Shown: piece by piece, positions 6,950 to 9,631 of the stretch | How the letters are laid out: each line of letters begins with the position of its first letter | Numbering within the stretch: position 1 is the stretch's first letter | The notes under the pieces: generated by a model | What the model was told of the DNA's origin: nothing | What the model saw: only the letters and a program-made list of their open reading frames with translations | Databases searched by the model: none | Position numbers and translations under genes: made by a program | From: CAYNXB01 sp964401045 | GTDB lineage: Bacteria; Pseudomonadota; Alphaproteobacteria; Sphingomonadales; Sphingomonadaceae | Assembly (NCBI GenBank): GCA_964401045.1 | Contig: CAYNXB010000089.1 | Span: 1-9,631, forward strand | Length of the DNA: 9,631 nt | Direction: 5' to 3'

Positions 6950-7423
6950 GTGTCGAAGGCCACTCCAGCAACACGTGCGCTCGAGGCGGCAGGCGAGGCG
7001 TTCACGGTCCACAGCTACGATTACGACCCGGATGTGGACCGGATCGGGCTCCACGCGGCCGAAGCGCTCGGCGAGGATCCGGCACGGGTGCTCAAGTCCT
7101 TGATGGTGCTGGTGGACGGCAAGCCGGCGTGCGCGATAATTCCGTCGGACGACGAAATCGCGATGAAGAAGCTTGCTGCGGCATTGGGCGGCAAGTCTGC
7201 CCAGATGATGCCCCCGGCCGATGCCGAGCGGATGACCGGATACAAGGTCGGCGGGATCAGCCCGTTCGGGCAGCGCCGCAAGGTTCCGGTGGCCATCGAG
7301 CGTGCCGCGCTCGCGCACGAGCAAGTCTACGTCAACGGCGGCCAGCGCGGGCTGCAGGTCCGCCTCAGCCCCTTCGCCGCACAGCGCGTGCTCGGTGCGG
7401 TGGCGGCAGAGATCGTCGCCTGA
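6950..7423 (+). CDS. ybaK: Cys-tRNA(Pro) deacylase, YbaK/EbsC family
   Basis: Single-domain trans-editing enzyme that hydrolyses Cys-tRNA(Pro), a product of cysteine mischarging by prolyl-tRNA synthetase. The 157-residue product equals the family length (E. coli YbaK, 159). The key lysine is K49 in ARVLKSLMV, and the substrate-binding loop is GYKVGGISPFGQRRK (97-111) with G101 and G102. Both are hallmarks that set this family apart from the ProX and AlaX relatives. The start is GTG at 6950; it gives a start at the usual position, though the ribosome binding site is weak. GGAG at 6933-6936 is 13 bases away and GGTAGA is only three. It follows pgi by 18 bases on the same strand. Confidence 0.93.
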   Translation: MSKATPATRALEAAGEAFTVHSYDYDPDVDRIGLHAAEALGEDPARVLKSLMVLVDGKPACAIIPSDDEIAMKKLAAALGGKSAQMMPPADAERMTGYKVGGISPFGQRRKVPVAIERAALAHEQVYVNGGQRGLQVRLSPFAAQRVLGAVAAEIVA

Positions 7424-7456
7424 GGGGCATTGCGCCCACCGCGCGGGCGACTACAG

Positions 7457-7475
7457 TCCCCCAAAAAGAGGGGGA
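7457..7475 (+). promoter_or_regulatory. Hairpin overlapping the ribosome binding site of the DUF6152 gene
   Basis: TCCCCC (7457-7462) and GGGGGA (7470-7475) are perfect inverted repeats around a 7-base purine loop, AAAAAGA. The right arm covers half of GGAGGG (7473-7478), the ribosome binding site five bases before the ATG at 7484. Folding would hide the site, so it may damp or condition translation of the three-gene set downstream. No U-run follows, so it is not a standard terminator. The pairing is seen; the regulatory role is inferred. Confidence 0.4.
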
Positions 7476-7483
7476 GGGAGAGA

Positions 7484-7888
7484 ATGAACCTTCGACGGGT
7501 CTCGCTATTCATCGCGTTGGCATGTGCCGCCGCGGCTCCGGCCATGGCGCACCATTCGTTCGCGATGTTCGACAACAGCCGCTCGATCACGCTGCACGGC
7601 AAGGTCACCAGGTACCAGTGGACCAACCCGCACGCCTACCTCGAGGTCGATGCCGACGAGGGCAAGGGCGCGGTCAAGCACTTCACGCTGGAGATGACGA
7701 GCATCAACATGATGTCGCGCGGCGGGTGGACTTCGCGCACCGTCAAGCCGGGCGACGAGGTGACGGTCATCGTCTCGCCGCTGCGCGACGGCAAACCGGG
7801 CGGGCTGGTGCTCGAGCTGACGCTGCCCAGCGGTAAGAAGATGCTTCCCGGCGTGCCCAACGCCCAGCGCTACAAGATCACGTCATGA
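7484..7888 (+). CDS. Small exported protein, DUF6152 family
   Basis: Protein of 134 residues with an N-terminal signal peptide: basic start (NLRR), hydrophobic core, and an AMA cleavage site after A22. The mature chain would begin with His-His (HHSFAMFD), which agrees with my memory of DUF6152-type proteins. A second conserved segment is YQWTNPHAYLEV with H50. The rest looks beta-rich and compact. The role is unknown; it should act in the periplasm. The ATG at 7484 is chosen because it directly precedes the signal peptide and has GGAGGG five bases upstream. An in-frame ATG at 7430 would add a charged 18-residue leader. It lies 60 bases after ybaK and overlaps the next gene by four bases (ATGA). 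The family name comes from memory, not a search. Confidence 0.85.
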   Translation: MNLRRVSLFIALACAAAAPAMAHHSFAMFDNSRSITLHGKVTRYQWTNPHAYLEVDADEGKGAVKHFTLEMTSINMMSRGGWTSRTVKPGDEVTVIVSPLRDGKPGGLVLELTLPSGKKMLPGVPNAQRYKITS

Positions 7889-8610
7889 AGCGCGCGATCC
7901 TCATGCTGCCGCCCATGCTCTTGGCGGTGGCCGCGCCAGCGATGGCCGAGCCGGATTTCAGCGGCACGTGGGAGCGTTATCCCCCCCCCGGGGAGACCGA
8001 GGCCGACCCGCGTTACGCGCCGACGCCGATCCCCGACCCGCCGCTGAAGCCGGAATTCCTCGGCCCGTGGCAGGTCCAGCAGAAGAAGCTCCAGCAGCGG
8101 ATCGAGGAAGGCCAGCCCGCGGGCGACAACTACGTTCACTGCATCCCCGATGGCATGCCCGCGATGATGATGGGCATGTTCCCGATGGAAGTCATGCAGC
8201 GGGCCGAGCAGATCAACATCACCCAGGAGGCGTTCAACCAGACCCGGCGGATCTACCTGAATCGGCCGCTGCCAAAGTGGGACGAGGTGGACCCGACGTT
8301 CTTCGGCAGCTCGGTCGGACACTGGGAAGGCGATACGCTGGTGGTCGAGACCACCGGGGTGAAGGACTACGTCACCTTCCGCTGGGCGCCGCATTCGGAA
8401 TCTATGAAGATCACCGAGCGCATCAGCCTGCTCGCGCCCGACTACCTGAAAGACGAGGTCACGGTGGAGGACGACCACCTCGCCAGGCCGTGGACCTGGG
8501 CTTGGACCTTTCACCGGATGAACGACTACAAGCTCCAGGAATACGTCTGCGAGGACAACCGCGAATACGTCGACGACCAGGGCAACCAGCACCTCAAGGT
8601 CGAGCATTGA
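7885..8610 (+). CDS. Exported protein of unknown function, companion of the DUF6152 gene
   Basis: Protein of 241 residues with a clear signal peptide: KR, a hydrophobic core, and APAMA cleavage after A21. The mature start EPDFSGTWE resembles the first strand of lipocalin-like barrels, but that is only a resemblance. Conserved-looking parts are CIPDGMP with C86, a methionine cluster at 91-104 (seven Met in 14 residues), RRIYLNRPLP, and GHWEGDTLVVET (145-156). C86 and C222 are the only cysteines, so a disulfide in the periplasm is possible. I recall this type as a widespread uncharacterised family in sphingomonads and acidobacteria, often with DUF6152. It overlaps the gene before as ATGA and the gene after as TTGA. 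A C9-G4 run at 7981-7993 keeps the frame. Confidence 0.82.
   Translation: MKRAILMLPPMLLAVAAPAMAEPDFSGTWERYPPPGETEADPRYAPTPIPDPPLKPEFLGPWQVQQKKLQQRIEEGQPAGDNYVHCIPDGMPAMMMGMFPMEVMQRAEQINITQEAFNQTRRIYLNRPLPKWDEVDPTFFGSSVGHWEGDTLVVETTGVKDYVTFRWAPHSESMKITERISLLAPDYLKDEVTVEDDHLARPWTWAWTFHRMNDYKLQEYVCEDNREYVDDQGNQHLKVEH
8596..8599 (+). promoter_or_regulatory. Ribosome binding site that supports the TTG start of the flavin oxidoreductase
   Basis: AAGG stands seven bases before TTG at 8607, inside the end of the preceding gene. It supports the TTG, which overlaps the preceding TGA by three of its bases. The next in-frame ATG, at 8673, would cut into the first barrel strand. Confidence 0.6.
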
Positions 8611-9631
8611 GCGCTTCGCCGCTGTTCACGCCGTTCACGCTCAACCGCTTCACGCTGCCCAACCGGTTCGTGATGCCGGCGATGCAACGGGGCATGTGCA
8701 AGAACGGCGCGCCGACCGGGGAGCTCGCCGCGTATTACCGCCGCCGCGCGGAAGGCGGGGTGTCGCTGGTGATCGGCGAAAGCGCGGCGATCGATCATCC
8801 GTCCTCGACCGTCCAGCCGACTTCGGCGCACATCAACCCGCGCACCCGCGACGCCTGGGCGCATTGCATCGACGAGGTTCACGAGGCCGGCGGGCGCATG
8901 CTGCTCCAGCTCTGGCACGAGGGCGCGCTGCGCACCGACGGACAGGCGCTGAGCCCATCGGGCCTCGCGCGCCCCGGCAAGGAAAGCGGCCGCGCCGCGA
9001 CGCAGGACGAGCTGGCGGAAATCCGCGATGGCTTCGTGCGCTCGGCGCTGATTGCCAGGGATGCGGGTGCCGACGGGGTCGAGGTCCACGCCGCGCACGG
9101 CTATTTCCTCGACCAGTTCCTGTGGCACGGCACCAATATCCGGGATGACGGCTATGGCGGCGATGACATCGCCCACCGCGCGCGCTTCCCGGCGGAGATC
9201 GTCGCCGCGATCCGCGGCGCGTGCGGGCCGGAGTTTGCGATCACCCTGCGCTTTTCACAGTGGAAGGAAGTCGATTACGCCGCCCGCGTCGTTCGTGATC
9301 GCGACGAGCTTGCCGTTATGGCGGTGATGTTCCGCGATGCCGGGCTCGACGCGCTGCATTGTTCCAACCGCCGCTTCTGGGAGCCCGAGTGGGACGGCGA
9401 TGACCGCAACCTCGCCGGGTGGACCAAGGCTCTGGGCGGCCTGCCGACGATCACCGTCGGAAGCGTCGGCCTCGATCTCGATGTGATGACGGTGTTTATG
9501 GAGGCGCGCGATCCGGGCCCGCGCGTCGCCGAGGCCGTTGCCGAGCTGGAGACACGGCTGGCAGGCGGCGAATTCGACCTCGTCGCGGTCGGCCGCGCGG
9601 TGATCGGCGACCCCGATTTCGTGAAGAAGGT
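8607..9631 (+). CDS. NAD(P)H:flavin oxidoreductase, Old Yellow Enzyme family; 3' end outside window
   Basis: Cytoplasmic FMN enzyme of the ene-reductase type, which reduces activated C=C bonds with electrons from NAD(P)H; the true substrate is unknown. The frame is open to the window end, with 341 codons visible. The N-terminus SPLFTPFTLNRFTLPNRFVM is the usual first strand. QLWHEG (Q101, H104) binds flavin, and HAAHGYF (H161, H164) is the substrate-binding HxxH pair. LRFS with R215 and VGRAVIGDP (R330) mark the FMN phosphate and barrel end. A stretch SNRRFW followed by LAGW and ITVGSVGL is particular to a subgroup of COG1902 proteins. The start is TTG at 8607, overlapping the preceding stop as TTGA. 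It lacks a signal peptide, unlike the two genes before it. Confidence 0.9.
   Translation, partial: MSASPLFTPFTLNRFTLPNRFVMPAMQRGMCKNGAPTGELAAYYRRRAEGGVSLVIGESAAIDHPSSTVQPTSAHINPRTRDAWAHCIDEVHEAGGRMLLQLWHEGALRTDGQALSPSGLARPGKESGRAATQDELAEIRDGFVRSALIARDAGADGVEVHAAHGYFLDQFLWHGTNIRDDGYGGDDIAHRARFPAEIVAAIRGACGPEFAITLRFSQWKEVDYAARVVRDRDELAVMAVMFRDAGLDALHCSNRRFWEPEWDGDDRNLAGWTKALGGLPTITVGSVGLDLDVMTVFMEARDPGPRVAEAVAELETRLAGGEFDLVAVGRAVIGDPDFVKK

Noticed and set aside
7424..7437. GGGC...GCCC hairpin after the ybaK stop as a terminator
   Set aside because: The stem is only four pairs and no U-run follows, so termination cannot be supported.
7517..7528. Possible lipoprotein cysteine (C14) in the DUF6152 signal peptide
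   Set aside because: The residues before it (A-L-A) lack the large hydrophobic residue expected at -3, and a standard AMA signal peptidase I site follows.
7870..8607. Minus-strand open frame opposite the second exported protein gene
   Set aside because: It has no motif or ribosome binding site, while the plus strand has a signal peptide and tight overlaps with both neighbours.

Overview
The window is GC-rich chromosomal DNA from what looks like an alphaproteobacterium, most likely a member of the Sphingomonadales (Sphingomonas, Novosphingobium or Erythrobacter relatives). I infer this from the protein style, the lepB-rnc-era cluster, and the secreted DUF6152-type gene followed by a companion secreted gene. 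No sequence search was possible. I see no mobile element, CRISPR array, tRNA or rRNA.

Layout. Bases 1-1149 are the 3' part of topA (DNA topoisomerase I). A small helix-turn-helix-like gene overlaps its stop (TAATG) and is cut by a run of exactly 100 N (1330-1429), a scaffold-gap placeholder of unknown true length. After the gap comes an operator-like repeat/palindrome and a complete 14-helix drug-efflux-type MFS transporter (1547-2926). It ends directly against the stop of era on the other strand, with no spacer. The minus strand from 5294 down to 2927 is a tight operon, lepB (signal peptidase I), rnc (RNase III), era (ribosome-assembly GTPase). Both junctions are 4-base stop/start overlaps (TTGA and GTGA), and rnc and era use non-ATG starts. 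A 164-bp divergent region (5295-5458) separates lepB from pgi (glucose-6-phosphate isomerase), which is followed by a ybaK-type Cys-tRNA(Pro) deacylase.

Bases 7484-9631 hold a second tightly packed set. It has a small secreted DUF6152-family protein, a second secreted protein of unknown function, and the first 341 codons of an Old Yellow Enzyme-type NAD(P)H:flavin oxidoreductase that runs off the window. The three overlap by 4 bases at each junction (ATGA, TTGA), so they are probably translationally coupled. A short hairpin covers part of the ribosome binding site of the first gene. This set is the least described part of the window. Two exported proteins, one with a predicted His-His mature N-terminus and one with a methionine cluster, sit with a cytoplasmic ene-reductase-type flavoenzyme; their shared function is not known to me.

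The rest is housekeeping: DNA topology, protein export, RNA processing, ribosome assembly, central carbon metabolism and translation quality control. The window as a whole looks ordinary. The 7484-9631 cassette and the operator-like repeat before the MFS gene are the best places for a second look.
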